DNA from: Natrinema sp. SYSU A 869 | GTDB taxonomy: Archaea; Halobacteriota; Halobacteria; Halobacteriales; Natrialbaceae | Length of the DNA: 64,000 nucleotides | Direction of reading: 5' to 3' | Assembly (NCBI RefSeq): GCF_019879105.1 | Contig: NZ_CP082249.1 | Span: 3,100,001-3,164,000, forward strand | Shown: positions 55,560-64,000 of the stretch, in pieces | Layout: every line of letters starts with the position of its first letter | Numbering within the stretch: the stretch's first letter is position 1 | The notes under the pieces: generated by a model | What the model was told of the DNA's origin: nothing | Database searches by the model: none | The model's input: the letters and a program-made list of their open reading frames with translations, nothing else | Program-made: the position numbers and the translations under genes

Positions 55560-56741
55560 TTACGTCGTAAACAGTTCTCGCGGGAAGTCGGCCAGCGTCT
55601 CCGCGCCGTCGCTCGTGACGTGGAACGTCTCGCTGATCTCCATGCCGATCTCGTCCGTCCAGATGCCCGGGATCATGTGGAACGTCATGTTCTCCTCGAG
55701 AACGGTCTCGTCGCCGGGCCGGATACTCGCAGTGTGTTCACCCCAGTCCGGCGGGTAGCCCAGTCCCATCGAGTAGCCGATCCGATCCTCCTTCTCGAGG
55801 CCGTACTGCGCGATGGTCTCGCGCCACGCCTTCTCAACCGACTCGCAGGTAACGCCGGGTTCGGCAGCGTCGAGCGCCGCCTCGAGCCCCTCGACGACGA
55901 TCTCGGCGGTCTCCTGAAGTTCCGCGGGGGGGTCGCCGACGAACGTCGTGCGAGCCAGCGGGGAGTGATACCGGTGGCGACAGCCGGAGAGTTCGATGAT
56001 AACCGGATCGCCGTCCTCGAACTCCCGGTCGGTCCACGTGAGATGCGGCGTGCCGGTGTGGTCGCCCGACGGCATCAGCGGGACGATCGAGGGATAGTCG
56101 CCGCCGTACTCCTCGGTGCCCGTGATCAACTGCTCGTAGATTGCGGCCGCGGCCTCGTACTCCGGAACGCCCTCCTCGATGACGTCGAGGCCTGCCTGCA
56201 TCGCGTTCTCCGAGATTCGGGCGGCCTCGCGCATGTACTCGAGTTCCTGCTCGGACTTCTTGATCCGGACCCAGCCGACCAGCAGCGTCGCGTCCTCGAA
56301 CTCCGCTTCGGGGAGGTTCTCCTGCAGGCGCGTGTACGACTTCGCGGTGAAGTAGGCGGCATCCATCTCGAGGCCGATCCGGCCGTCCGCGACGTCGAGT
56401 TCCTCGAGGACGCCCGCTACGTAGTCCATCGGGTGGAGGTCGTGCGGCGAGTGGACGTGGTCGTCGCTGTACGCGCGAATGCTTTCCTCGCCGAGGTGGG
56501 TCGTCGCCCGTGCGCCACCGCCGTCCATGTCGCGGCCAATCCAGACGGGTTCGTCCCGGTCAGGCGTGACCACGACGGCCTGGTGCACGTAGAACGACCA
56601 GCCGTCGTACCCCGTCAGATAGTTCATGTTCGCCGGGTCGGCGACGACGATGGCGTTGAGATCCTCCTCGCGCAGTCGCTCCTTCGTCCGGGCGACCCGC
56701 CGCTCGTACTCGGCCTCGTCGAAGATATGCTCTCGTGGCAT
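55560..56741 (-). CDS. Ectoine hydrolase-like M24 protein (DoeA/EutD type)
   Basis: 393 residues, creatinase-like M24 fold. NMNYLTGYDGWSFYVHQA near residue 45 and GYPPDWGEHTASIRPGD near residue 330 are typical of DoeA/EutD, which opens ectoine to N-acetyl-2,4-diaminobutyrate. The M24 metal ligands are lost (ELSGCRHRYHSPLART where peptidases have DxG...SDxTRT), as expected for the metal-free creatinase/DoeA branch. Length matches Halomonas DoeA (about 399 aa). The start at 56741 (MPREHIF) is chosen by alignment. It is followed by gdhB on the same strand. Confidence 0.83.
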   Translation of the reverse strand: MPREHIFDEAEYERRVARTKERLREEDLNAIVVADPANMNYLTGYDGWSFYVHQAVVVTPDRDEPVWIGRDMDGGGARATTHLGEESIRAYSDDHVHSPHDLHPMDYVAGVLEELDVADGRIGLEMDAAYFTAKSYTRLQENLPEAEFEDATLLVGWVRIKKSEQELEYMREAARISENAMQAGLDVIEEGVPEYEAAAAIYEQLITGTEEYGGDYPSIVPLMPSGDHTGTPHLTWTDREFEDGDPVIIELSGCRHRYHSPLARTTFVGDPPAELQETAEIVVEGLEAALDAAEPGVTCESVEKAWRETIAQYGLEKEDRIGYSMGLGYPPDWGEHTASIRPGDETVLEENMTFHMIPGIWTDEIGMEISETFHVTSDGAETLADFPRELFTT

Positions 56742-56952
56742 GATAACAGGGATCCTACGAGGAGCATCAATCAGTAGTGCTAAAAACTTTTCGTGTATGC
56801 AGAACACAGATACTGTTTACATATATGCGGGTCGAGTCGATGACGAGCAGTGACTCTTGGAAAGTAGGTCCGGATGCGGCCACCTCGAGCACTACCGAAT
56901 TGGCTCCATCCGAACCACCGCCCGTTAAGACACGTCGGTTCGTCCCGCCGAT

Positions 56953-57497
56953 ATGGCAATCCTTGAGACTATTGTGATCGCGTTCTGGGCGATGTTGCCC
57001 GCCTATGTCCCCAACAACGCCGCGGTGCTCGCCGGCGGCGGGCGGCCGATCGACGGCGGCCGGACGTGGGGGACAAGCGCGTGCTGGGCGACGGGAAGAC
57101 CTGGCGCGGCACGGCAATGGGAATCGCGGCGGGCCTCGCGCTCGCGGCGGTGTTGACGGTCCTCGCACAGGATGTCAGCAGCGCGCTCGGCTTCGCGGTG
57201 CCGGAATTCACCCTGCTCGCGGCGCTCGGCCTCGCCGGCGGTGCCATGCTCGGCGACATCCTCGCGTCGTTCCTCAAACGCCGAAGCGGCCGCCAGCGCG
57301 GCGCGATGTTTCCCGGTCTCGATCAGCTGGACTTCGTCGTCGTCTCGCTTCCCCTGGTCGCCCTGCTGGATTTCGAGTGGTTCCGCGAGTGGTTCACGCT
57401 CGAGGTCATCCTCGTCGTCGTGGTCCTCACGCCGATCCTACATGTGACGACGAACATGATCGCATACAAACTCGGGCTGAAGAACGAGCCGTGGTAG
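56953..57497 (+). CDS. carS: CDP-archaeol synthase (frameshifted as sequenced)
   Basis: The N-terminal part [40 protein letters not shown] reads from 56953. [17 protein letters not shown] and the remaining membrane segments read from the next frame to 57497. The shift lies at a GGGGG run (57068-57072); six G would restore one 181-residue protein with the CarS motif GDGKTWRG...[15 protein letters not shown]. The enzyme makes CDP-archaeol from CTP and unsaturated archaetidic acid, a core step in archaeal lipid synthesis, so a real knockout is unlikely. Confidence 0.9.
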
Positions 57498-57599
57498 GCG
57501 TCGCCCAATCGTCTTTCTCTGGACCGAGTCGGCAGTACAACTGATCTCTGCCCGTTCTCGAGAAGGATCGGACTGAGAGCGATCCGACGACTGCGACGC

Positions 57600-58559
57600 C
57601 TATTCGAACGCTGAGTGCAGATCGGCGACGGCGTCGTCGTGGGCCTCGTGGGCCCGATCCAGGTTCACTGGCTCGGAGATCATGTTGAAGAACCCGTGGA
57701 TCATATCGTCGTAGTGGTGGTGTGCGACGGAGACGCCCTCGTTCTCGAGTCGCTCGACGAGGTTCGCCCCGTCGTCGCGGAGCGGGTCGAAGCCGGCGGT
57801 GATGACCGTCGCCGGCGGCAGGTCCGAGAGGTCGTATGCGAGCTGGGGCATGGCGTAGATGTTCCCCTGATCGATCTCGCTCTCGAAGAGATGACCGCGA
57901 AACCACGCCATATCGTCTTTCGTGAGCATGTAGCCCTCGCCGTTCTCTTCGTAGGCCTCGGTCTCGGTCACCTTCCCCGTACTGGGATAGATTAGTAACT
58001 GATAGGCGATCTCAGGACCGCCGCGATCCCGGGCGAGCAGCGACAGGCCCGCCGCGAGGTTGCCACCGGCGCTGTCGCCTGCCACGACGAGTTTTTCCGG
58101 ATCGGCATCCAGATCGTCGGCCGCGTCGGCCGCCCACTCGAGCGCCGCGTAACAGTCCTCGAGTCCCTCGGGGAAGGGGTGCTCGGGCGCGAGTCCGTAG
58201 TCAACGCTGACGACGGGATAGCCGGTGTCAGCGGCGAGCTTTCGGCAGGCCCCGTCGTGAGTATCGATGGTTCCGATGACCCAGCCGCCGCCGTGGAAGT
58301 ACAGGAGCAGCGGTCGGTCGTCACCGTCAGTGCCGGGATCGTAGATCCGGATCGACAGGTCGCCATGGGGGCCGTCGATGATCCGGTCCTCGACGGACTC
58401 AAGTTCGATATCGGGCTCCTCGGTGACCTGCATTTCGTCGAACATCTCGCGGGCCTCCCGGGCCGAGACCTCATCGAACGACGGCGTGTCGATCGATTCG
58501 TAGAGTTCGAGAAACGCCTGTACGTCCGGGTGTGGCTCGTCTGCACTGGACGGTGTCAT
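57600..58559 (-). CDS. Alpha/beta hydrolase (HSL-type esterase)
   Basis: 319 residues. The oxyanion motif YFHGGGWVIG is near residue 88, nucleophile GDSAGGNLA near residue 160, acid in TAGFDPLRDDG, and His in DDMIHGFF. This is the hormone-sensitive lipase family (acetyl esterase-like), probably cytosolic. The start at 58559 (MTPSSADEP) is preferred; the frame continues upstream to 58697 without family similarity. Substrate unknown. Confidence 0.88.
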   Translation of the reverse strand: MTPSSADEPHPDVQAFLELYESIDTPSFDEVSAREAREMFDEMQVTEEPDIELESVEDRIIDGPHGDLSIRIYDPGTDGDDRPLLLYFHGGGWVIGTIDTHDGACRKLAADTGYPVVSVDYGLAPEHPFPEGLEDCYAALEWAADAADDLDADPEKLVVAGDSAGGNLAAGLSLLARDRGGPEIAYQLLIYPSTGKVTETEAYEENGEGYMLTKDDMAWFRGHLFESEIDQGNIYAMPQLAYDLSDLPPATVITAGFDPLRDDGANLVERLENEGVSVAHHHYDDMIHGFFNMISEPVNLDRAHEAHDDAVADLHSAFE

Positions 58560-58730
58560 TATGTGACGCACTCGTCGGCGGCTATAAAAAATACAGGAAC
58601 TGTAACCCAGTTTCGTGTTGTGGCCGATCGATCGACCGGTTCGTGAACCGTCTCGTCCGGCCGCCCACTCGCTCTCGGCTGGCGCTCCGTTCCACACCGC
58701 TTATTTCGGTTCGGTGCGCCTTGTCGAGCA

Positions 58731-59258
58731 ATGACGAATCAGGACCTCATCGACGCCCTGCGCGCGGCCGACGCCGTCCAGTTCGGCGAGTTCGAACTCT
58801 CCCACGGCGGCACCAGCGAGTACTACGTCGACAAGTACCTCTTCGAGACCGATCCCGACTGTCTCGAGGCCATTGCCGAGGCCTTCGCCGAGCGACTCGT
58901 ACCCGACGACAAACTCGGCGGCGTCGCGCTCGGCGGCGTCCCGCTCGCCGCGGCCACCAGCGTCGCGGCCGGCGTCCCCTACGTCATCGCACGCAAACAG
59001 CGCAAGGAGTACGGGACCGGGAACCTAATCGAGGGCCGACTCGACGAGGGCGAGGAGGTCGTCGTCGTCGAGGACATCGTGACTACGGGAACGAGCCTCG
59101 TTGATGCCGTCGAGGCACTCCGGGAGGCGGGCGCGACCGTTGAGCGCGCGCTGGTCGTCGTCGACCGCGAGGAGGGCGGCCGCGAGAACGTCGAAGACGC
59201 CGGCGTCGAGATGGAGGCGCTGGTAACCGCGAGCGAACTGCTGGCCGACCGCGACTAA
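58731..59258 (+). CDS. pyrE: Orotate phosphoribosyltransferase
   Basis: 175 residues. [20 protein letters not shown] at the start, [13 protein letters not shown] with the catalytic loop lysines, and the PRPP-binding [13 protein letters not shown]. It makes OMP in pyrimidine synthesis and is the short archaeal form. Monocistronic. Confidence 0.93.
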   Translation: MTNQDLIDALRAADAVQFGEFELSHGGTSEYYVDKYLFETDPDCLEAIAEAFAERLVPDDKLGGVALGGVPLAAATSVAAGVPYVIARKQRKEYGTGNLIEGRLDEGEEVVVVEDIVTTGTSLVDAVEALREAGATVERALVVVDREEGGRENVEDAGVEMEALVTASELLADRD

Positions 59259-59297
59259 CCGACCGGCTGTCGGCTCGGCGGCGAGCGAGACGAACGT

Positions 59298-59939
59298 TCA
59301 CTGCCCGTACGACTCGAATTTCTCGAGGACCGTCTCGAGTTGCGCGTCCGAGAGCGTCGCCGGTTCGAGGCCGGCCGCCCGCGACTGGAGATACAGCCTG
59401 GCGAGACTCTCGACGTGGTGGGTGTTCTCGAGCGCGGTCTCGAGGTCGGGTGCGGTGACCACCAGGCCGTGATTCTCGATGAGCGACGCCGTCGCGTCGG
59501 CCCCGGTCATCGCGGTCACGATGTTCTCAGCGAGCGCGTCGGTTCCGTAAGGGGCGTACTCGGCGACGGGTACGCGCTTCCCGACCGCGACGATCATGTA
59601 GTGGATCGGCGGGAGCGGTTCGCGGGCGACGGCCAGCGTCGTCGCCCATGGCGAGTGGGTGTGGACGATCGCGCCGACGTCCTCGCGGCGGTAGATCGCG
59701 GCGTGCATCGGCACTTCGCTGCTCGGATCCATCCGCCCGTCGCGGACCTCGCCGTCGACGTCGACGACCGGGACGTCAGCAGCGCCGAAGCCGTCGTAGG
59801 GGACGCCGGTGGGCGTGATCGCGAAGGCGTCGCCGGTATCGCCGTCGCGAACGCTCAAATTTCCCGTTCGCCCGGGTGTTAGCGCTGCGAGCTCCGGTGC
59901 GGACTCGACTACTGCCCGGCGTTCGTTCTCGAGGATCAC
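59298..59939 (-). CDS. Class II aldolase/adducin family protein
   Basis: 213 residues from a [23 protein letters not shown], the metal motif [13 protein letters not shown] and [10 protein letters not shown] supply the family's zinc histidines. Members include fuculose-1-phosphate aldolase and methylthioribulose dehydratase. The GTG overlaps the stop of the HAD gene (GTGA), implying a two-step pathway with a phosphatase. Confidence 0.85.
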   Translation of the reverse strand: MILENERRAVVESAPELAALTPGRTGNLSVRDGDTGDAFAITPTGVPYDGFGAADVPVVDVDGEVRDGRMDPSSEVPMHAAIYRREDVGAIVHTHSPWATTLAVAREPLPPIHYMIVAVGKRVPVAEYAPYGTDALAENIVTAMTGADATASLIENHGLVVTAPDLETALENTHHVESLARLYLQSRAAGLEPATLSDAQLETVLEKFESYGQ

Positions 59940-60646
59940 AGCACCACCTCCGTCAGGTCCGCGAACGCATCGATCCGGTGGTCCGGCTCCCGGTGGCCCT
60001 CGAGTGGACCGTCGGGTTCGTCGCCGTCGGCGCTGAACAGCACCGTCTCGAGGCCGACTGCGTTGGCCCCGACGATATCGGCCTCGACGTTGTCGCCCAC
60101 CATCACCGTCTCGGACGGGCGACGCTCGAGGCGCGACAGCGCCAGCGTGAACATGACCGACCCGGGTTTCTCGCGGCCCGTTTCCTCGGAGGTCAGCAGC
60201 AGGTCGATGTCTTCCGCGAGTCCGACCGCCTCGAGTTTCTCGAGTTGGGTCCGCGCCGTGAAGTTCGTGATGACCGCGACGTCGATCCCGTGATCTCGCA
60301 ACGTCTCGAGGGTCTCCTCGACGCCCGGAACGAGATCGATCGCGTCGATGTACGCCGCCCAGTACGCCTCGCCGAGCGCGAGCGCCTCGGTCGGCTTCGG
60401 TCGGCCGGTGTGGCGCTCGAGCGCGTGTTTGAAGTAGAGGAATCGATCGTGAGAGGCCGCCGTACCGGGAACTTCACGCTTGATCGCCCGACGCCCGTCT
60501 TGGTAGAACGCCTCGAACGCCTGGCGATCGAAGTCGTAGCCCAGTTCCCGCGCGGTCTCTCGAGCGGCGTCCTTCCCCGCCCGATTGCACGGCGAGTAGG
60601 GATAGAACGTGTTGTCGAAGTCGAAGAAGACGGCGTCGGCACTCAT
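59936..60646 (-). CDS. HAD-superfamily hydrolase
   Basis: 236 residues. Motif [12 protein letters not shown], motif II TNFTA, motif III Lys in REKPG and motif [14 protein letters not shown] are all present, with a helical cap between I and II. A phosphatase of unknown substrate, upstream of and coupled to the class II aldolase gene. Confidence 0.88.
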   Translation of the reverse strand: MSADAVFFDFDNTFYPYSPCNRAGKDAARETARELGYDFDRQAFEAFYQDGRRAIKREVPGTAASHDRFLYFKHALERHTGRPKPTEALALGEAYWAAYIDAIDLVPGVEETLETLRDHGIDVAVITNFTARTQLEKLEAVGLAEDIDLLLTSEETGREKPGSVMFTLALSRLERRPSETVMVGDNVEADIVGANAVGLETVLFSADGDEPDGPLEGHREPDHRIDAFADLTEVVL

Positions 60647-60774
60647 ACCGGGAATGCAACGGGAACCGAAAAACGACTGTCGGTCCGAACGGGAGCGTGA
60701 AAATGCGATCAGTGCCGCCGCGGTGACACACCATCAGAAGGCTTTTATCCCACTCGAGAGAATTCGAATCCACG

Positions 60775-60924
60775 ATGGTAGGTGTCCGCTTTACAGGGGC
60801 TTTCGCCCGCTTCTAACCCACACCTACCGCTCGCTGTGTCGGTATCGACCCACAGCCGAGCGGCCACGGCGGACGTCCGACCGAACTTCTCACCGAAGTT
60901 CCCAGATTATTACCAGCTACACCC
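60775..60924 (+). promoter_or_regulatory. Structured thrS mRNA leader (three hairpins)
   Basis: A TATA-like tttat (60743-60749) predicts transcription starting at about 60772-60775, leaving roughly 150 nt before the thrS ATG. The leader folds into three successive stems. H1: GGTAGGTGT (60777-60785) with ACACCTACC (60820-60828), enclosing GGGC-TTTC-GCCC (60797-60808). H2: CCGCTCGCTGTG (60827-60838) with CACAGCCGAGCGG (60851-60863), one bulge. H3: GAACTTC-TCACC-GAAGTTC (60883-60901). A 13-codon ORF (MVGVRFTGAFARF) spans 60775-60816. This suggests cis-acting control of ThrRS. Confidence 0.6.
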
Positions 60925-62880
60925 ATGTCAGAACCAGAGCCAGAATCAGAGTCACAGGAACAGATAACGGTCGTACTGCCCGACGGATCCGAACTCGAAG
61001 TCGACGCCGACGCGACTGTCGAGGACTGCGCCTACGAGATCGGTCCCGGTCTCGGTAGCGACACGGTCGCCGGCAAACTCGACGGCGAACTCGTCGCCAA
61101 GGAGGAACCCGCCTACGACGGCGCCGAACTCGAGATCATCACGGACCAGTCAGACGAATATCTCGATGTCATGCGCCACTCCGCGGCCCACTGTCTCGCC
61201 CAAGCCGTCGAGCGCCACTACGACGATGTCGATCTCGCCATCGGCCCACCGACGGACGAGGGCTTCTACTACGACTTCGACAACCTCGACGTCGACGAGG
61301 AGGACCTCGCCGACCTCGAGGACGAAATCGAGGAGATCATCGAGGCCGACTACGAGATCGAGCGCGAGGTCGTCTCGATCGAGGAGGCACGAGAGCGACT
61401 AGCCGACAAACCCTACAAGCTCGAGCTTCTCGAGGAGTTCGCCGAGGAGGAAGACACCGTCACGTTCTACACGCAGGGCGAGTGGGAGGATCTCTGTGCC
61501 GGCCCCCACGTCGAATCAACTGGCGAGATCGGCGTTGTCGAACTGCTCGAGATTGCCGGTGCCTACTGGCGCGGCGACGAGGACAACACGATGCAGACGC
61601 GCATCTACGGCACCGCCTTCGCCGACGAGGGCGACCTTGAGGACTTCTTAGAGCGCAAACAGGAAGCCGAGAAGCGCGACCACCGTCGGATCGGCAACGA
61701 GATGAACCTGTTCTCGATTCAGGACGTCACGGGCCCCGGATTGCCGCTGTATCACCCAGCCGGGAAGACCATCCTCAAGGAGCTCGAGGACTTCGTCGAG
61801 ACGCTGAACAAGGACGCGGGCTACGATTACGTCGAGACGCCCCACGTCTTCAAGACGGACCTCTGGCACCGGTCGGGCCACTACGAGAACTACCAGGACG
61901 ACATGTTCATCTTCGACGTCGGCGACGACGAGTTCGGCCTGAAGCCGATGAACTGTCCTGGCCACGCTGCGATCTTCCAGGATCAGTCCTGGAGTTACCG
62001 TGACCTCCCTATTCGGTACGCCGAGAACGGGAAGGTCTACCGCAAGGAGCAACGCGGGGAGCTATCGGGCCTCTCGCGGGTCTGGGCCTTCACCATCGAC
62101 GACGGCCACCTATTCGTCCGCCCCGAGCAGATCAAGTCGGAAGTGGAGCAGATCATGGACATGATCACGGAGGTGCTCGACACGTTCGACCTCGAGTACG
62201 AGATGGCTCTGGCCACGCGCCCCGAGAAGTCGGTCGGCAGCGACGAGATCTGGGAGCGTGCGGAGGAGCAACTCGAGAGCGTCCTCGAGTCACACGGCCA
62301 CGAGTACGAGATCGAGGAGGGCGACGGTGCATTCTACGGGCCGAAGATCGACTTCGCGTTCGAGGACGCCATCGGCCGCTCGTGGGACGGGCCGACGGTC
62401 CAACTGGACTTCAACATGCCCGACCGGTTCGACCTGAACTACGTCGGCAAGGACAACGAGGAGCACCAGCCCGTGATGATCCACCGCGCACTCTATGGCA
62501 GCTACGAGCGGTTCTTCATGATGCTCATCGAGCACTACGAGGGCCGGTTCCCGCTCTGGCTCGCGCCCGAACAGGTCCGCGTGCTACCGATCTCCGACGA
62601 CAATCTCGGCTACGCCCACCGCGTTGCGAACGAGTTCGACGACTTCCGCGTCGAGGTCGACGGTCGCGACTCCACCTTGGAGCGGAAGATCCGCGCGGCC
62701 CATGACGACCGGGTCCCCTATCAGATCATCGTCGGCGACAACGAGGAGGACGACGGCAACATCTCGGTTCGAGACCGCTTCGAGGACCAAGAGTACGATG
62801 TCGAGATCGATGAGTTCCGTGCGCACCTCGAGGACGAAATCGAGGAACAGCGGACCGAACCGGACTTCCTGCAAGACTGA
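60925..62880 (+). CDS. thrS: Threonyl-tRNA synthetase
   Basis: 651 residues, class II aaRS with bacterial-type domain order: TGS ([20 protein letters not shown]), the editing domain with [13 protein letters not shown] and the CxxxH-type CAGPHVES, a catalytic core with motif 2 [24 protein letters not shown] and the zinc-binding Cys in [11 protein letters not shown], and the C-terminal anticodon-binding domain ([12 protein letters not shown]). It charges tRNA-Thr. Because the N-terminal editing domain is bacterial-like, this gene type in haloarchaea is generally considered acquired. It is preceded by the structured leader. Confidence 0.95.
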   Translation: MSEPEPESESQEQITVVLPDGSELEVDADATVEDCAYEIGPGLGSDTVAGKLDGELVAKEEPAYDGAELEIITDQSDEYLDVMRHSAAHCLAQAVERHYDDVDLAIGPPTDEGFYYDFDNLDVDEEDLADLEDEIEEIIEADYEIEREVVSIEEARERLADKPYKLELLEEFAEEEDTVTFYTQGEWEDLCAGPHVESTGEIGVVELLEIAGAYWRGDEDNTMQTRIYGTAFADEGDLEDFLERKQEAEKRDHRRIGNEMNLFSIQDVTGPGLPLYHPAGKTILKELEDFVETLNKDAGYDYVETPHVFKTDLWHRSGHYENYQDDMFIFDVGDDEFGLKPMNCPGHAAIFQDQSWSYRDLPIRYAENGKVYRKEQRGELSGLSRVWAFTIDDGHLFVRPEQIKSEVEQIMDMITEVLDTFDLEYEMALATRPEKSVGSDEIWERAEEQLESVLESHGHEYEIEEGDGAFYGPKIDFAFEDAIGRSWDGPTVQLDFNMPDRFDLNYVGKDNEEHQPVMIHRALYGSYERFFMMLIEHYEGRFPLWLAPEQVRVLPISDDNLGYAHRVANEFDDFRVEVDGRDSTLERKIRAAHDDRVPYQIIVGDNEEDDGNISVRDRFEDQEYDVEIDEFRAHLEDEIEEQRTEPDFLQD

Positions 62881-62975
62881 GCGCTCGAGTGCCGTCCGTC
62901 TTTTCCGTTCTCGCGAGCACGAGTTATCGTCGCCACAACGACAAGATACTTATCTAACACCTCGAACGTGAACAT

Positions 62976-63155
62976 ATGTCTGCCCTCCATACCTCGAGAC
63001 GCGGACCGCTCAGAGCGGGGGTCGCCGCGACCGGTACGGCCGCCACCGGCTGTGCCGACGGTTCGACCGCCCCCGACGGAACCGACGACGTGAGTCCGTC
63101 GTGCGAACCGGGGTCCGAAACCGACGGTGACGGACACGCGGAGGGCAACGAATGA
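62976..63155 (+). CDS. Very small Tat-type lipoprotein
   Basis: 59 residues. MSALHTSRRGPLRAGVAATG then TAATGC: twin Arg, short hydrophobic core and a lipobox Cys at about residue 26, followed by an acidic tail. The TATA-like tacttatc (62946-62953) lies about 25 nt before the ATG. Its stop overlaps the start of the next lipoprotein gene (ATGA). Function unknown. Confidence 0.6.
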   Translation: MSALHTSRRGPLRAGVAATGTAATGCADGSTAPDGTDDVSPSCEPGSETDGDGHAEGNE

Positions 63156-64000
63156 CCCGCCTCGAGCGACAAACGGTGCTCGGCGCGGTCGGGACGGGTG
63201 CCCTCGGCGCGGCGGCCGGCTGTCTCGATTTCGAGTTCCTCGAGGCTGACGACTCGCCTCAGCAGTTCGAAGCCGACGACCTGGACTCGATCCTGTCGAT
63301 GGACGCGCTGAACGTCGCCCGGCCGGCACCGGTCCGGCCGAGCGAGGGCGCCGTCGACGACGCCATCGACCGACTCGACGAACTGCTCGAGTCCGTTCCG
63401 GACCCGCTCGAGGCCGATGACGTATCGATCGATGCCGTGCGGAGGGAGATCGACGGCACGCGGGAGATTGCACGGGACAAACACGAGGCGGTCGCAGAGT
63501 CGTCGGATCGGTTCCACACGATGCGACGCAGTATCGTCGCGCGTCGCTTCGCCCGCCAGGCGGCCATCGCGTTCGATGCGGTGGACGATGGCCCATCCGG
63601 AGACAAGCTCGAATCGGCGTTCGAGGACGTCGCGACACGGGTCGAGCGACAGAAAACCGAGAGCGAGTATCTCGGCACCGATCCGCAGCGAACGCTGCTC
63701 CTCGAGTACCGCCGTGAGAGCGAGTTGGCCGCCGCCGGTCGGTGGCTCGAGCGCCTCGAGAGCGAGCTGGATACCGCCGGTCGGTGGCTCGACGACCGAT
63801 CACGCGACGACACGACCGTCGCCCTCTCCGTCGGAGAAATCGGCGGCGTAATCGAGCGGGCTCGAGCGGCACTCGCGTTCACGACGGAACTCGAGCGTCG
63901 CCACGAGGCGCGGCTCGACGACGATCGATCGTTCGAAACACGATTCGAGGACGCGCTCGACCGATCGCTCGCCGCGATCGATGCGGCGGACATCCCGGGT
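63152..64000 (+). CDS. Lipoprotein-like protein, truncated by window end
   Basis: At least 283 codons, open to the end of the window (no stop seen). MTRLERQTVLGAVGTGALGA then AAGC gives a probable lipoprotein signal with Cys24, then a long acidic, Arg-rich helical region with near-repeated GRWLERLESELD/GRWLDDRSRDD around residues 205-225. It looks coiled-coil forming. No known domain recognised. It overlaps the small lipoprotein gene by 4 bp, so the two are likely translated together. Confidence 0.7.
   Translation, partial: MTRLERQTVLGAVGTGALGAAAGCLDFEFLEADDSPQQFEADDLDSILSMDALNVARPAPVRPSEGAVDDAIDRLDELLESVPDPLEADDVSIDAVRREIDGTREIARDKHEAVAESSDRFHTMRRSIVARRFARQAAIAFDAVDDGPSGDKLESAFEDVATRVERQKTESEYLGTDPQRTLLLEYRRESELAAAGRWLERLESELDTAGRWLDDRSRDDTTVALSVGEIGGVIERARAALAFTTELERRHEARLDDDRSFETRFEDALDRSLAAIDAADIPG

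Noticed and set aside
55560-56741. Calling this gene a Xaa-Pro aminopeptidase
   Set aside because: The M24 metal ligands are replaced and the GYPPDWGE segment fits the creatinase/ectoine hydrolase branch instead.
60775-60816. Leader peptide (13 codons) with threonine attenuation of thrS
   Set aside because: Only one Thr codon in the short frame; the hairpins are better evidence for RNA-level control, so the peptide is not called as a gene.
63259-63993. Minus-strand Ser/Arg-rich frame at the window end
   Set aside because: Antisense of the open-ended lipoprotein gene; Ser-rich low complexity is what antisense of Asp/Glu/Arg codons gives.
1-64000. CRISPR array, rRNA operon, prophage or plasmid origin
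   Set aside because: No regularly spaced repeats, no rRNA-like sequence, no integrase, capsid or orc1/cdc6 genes were found.

Overview
This window is haloarchaeal chromosome. The evidence is GC-rich coding with strongly acidic proteins, Tat-dependent lipoproteins (RR followed by a lipobox Cys), many apparently leaderless starts (TATA-like box about 25-30 nt before the ATG), and archaeal marker genes: aRF1, SepF, MinD, CDP-archaeol synthase (CarS), DUF5806 and archaeal-type ThrRS/ArgRS. The gene mix and the small repeats suggest a Natrialbales-type genus such as Natrinema or Haloterrigena; that placement is inference only.

Layout. 0-2.3 kb: sepF and a cold-shock protein, then a gene graveyard in which an 80-bp MITE-like repeat interrupts a rhodanese pseudogene, followed by an internally deleted Bat-type HTH regulator. 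2.4-12.6 kb: a VOC protein, MFS transporter, citrate synthase, gamma-glutamylcyclotransferase-like protein, threonine deaminase, cytochrome bd oxidase (cydAB), RidA, a small membrane protein, tRNA-Ser(GGA) with a partial copy of its 3' end about 150 bp away, and a SRAP/HMCES protein.

12.6-25.5 kb: an island in which five near-identical palindromes (TTAGGnnnnCCTAA type, matching haloarchaeal DtxR/SirR/Idr boxes) sit in front of successive transcription units. Genes in or beside it are an Fe(III) ABC permease, a Tat-exported gluconate-dehydrogenase-gamma-like protein with a GMC flavoprotein carrying a putative Fe-S motif, a GT2 glycosyltransferase, a pentapeptide-repeat/K+ channel protein, a GT39-like membrane glycosyltransferase, an FbpA-type Fe-binding lipoprotein, a GT75-like (RGP) protein, an LPG-synthase/flippase-like membrane protein and a sugar-nucleotide epimerase. 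Iron uptake appears tied to glycoconjugate synthesis and sugar/polyol oxidation under iron control.

25.5-34.4 kb: UspA, aRF1, MinD, a lipoprotein, ArgRS, a NUDIX protein, a threonine-synthase-like enzyme and an aspartoacylase-like enzyme. 34.6-56.7 kb: a catabolic region holding proline dehydrogenase, two class-III aminotransferases, a second RidA, two tandem HTH-membrane proteins, two AbgA-like M20 amidohydrolases, a BCCT transporter, a second threonine-dehydratase-like enzyme, a D-2-hydroxyacid dehydrogenase coupled to a GlcD/GlcF-type oxidoreductase, glutamate dehydrogenase and an ectoine-hydrolase-like (DoeA/EutD) protein. This suggests degradation of compatible solutes (ectoine or related compounds, proline). 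Several of these genes share a TTGTGTA-type motif upstream.

56.9-64 kb: carS, an esterase, pyrE, a class II aldolase and HAD pair, thrS behind a highly structured leader of about 150 nt, and two overlapping lipoprotein genes, the last running off the window end.

Four conserved genes (argS, NUDIX, the second HTH paralog, carS) carry one-base frameshifts at homopolymer runs. This points to sequencing or assembly error rather than true inactivation.
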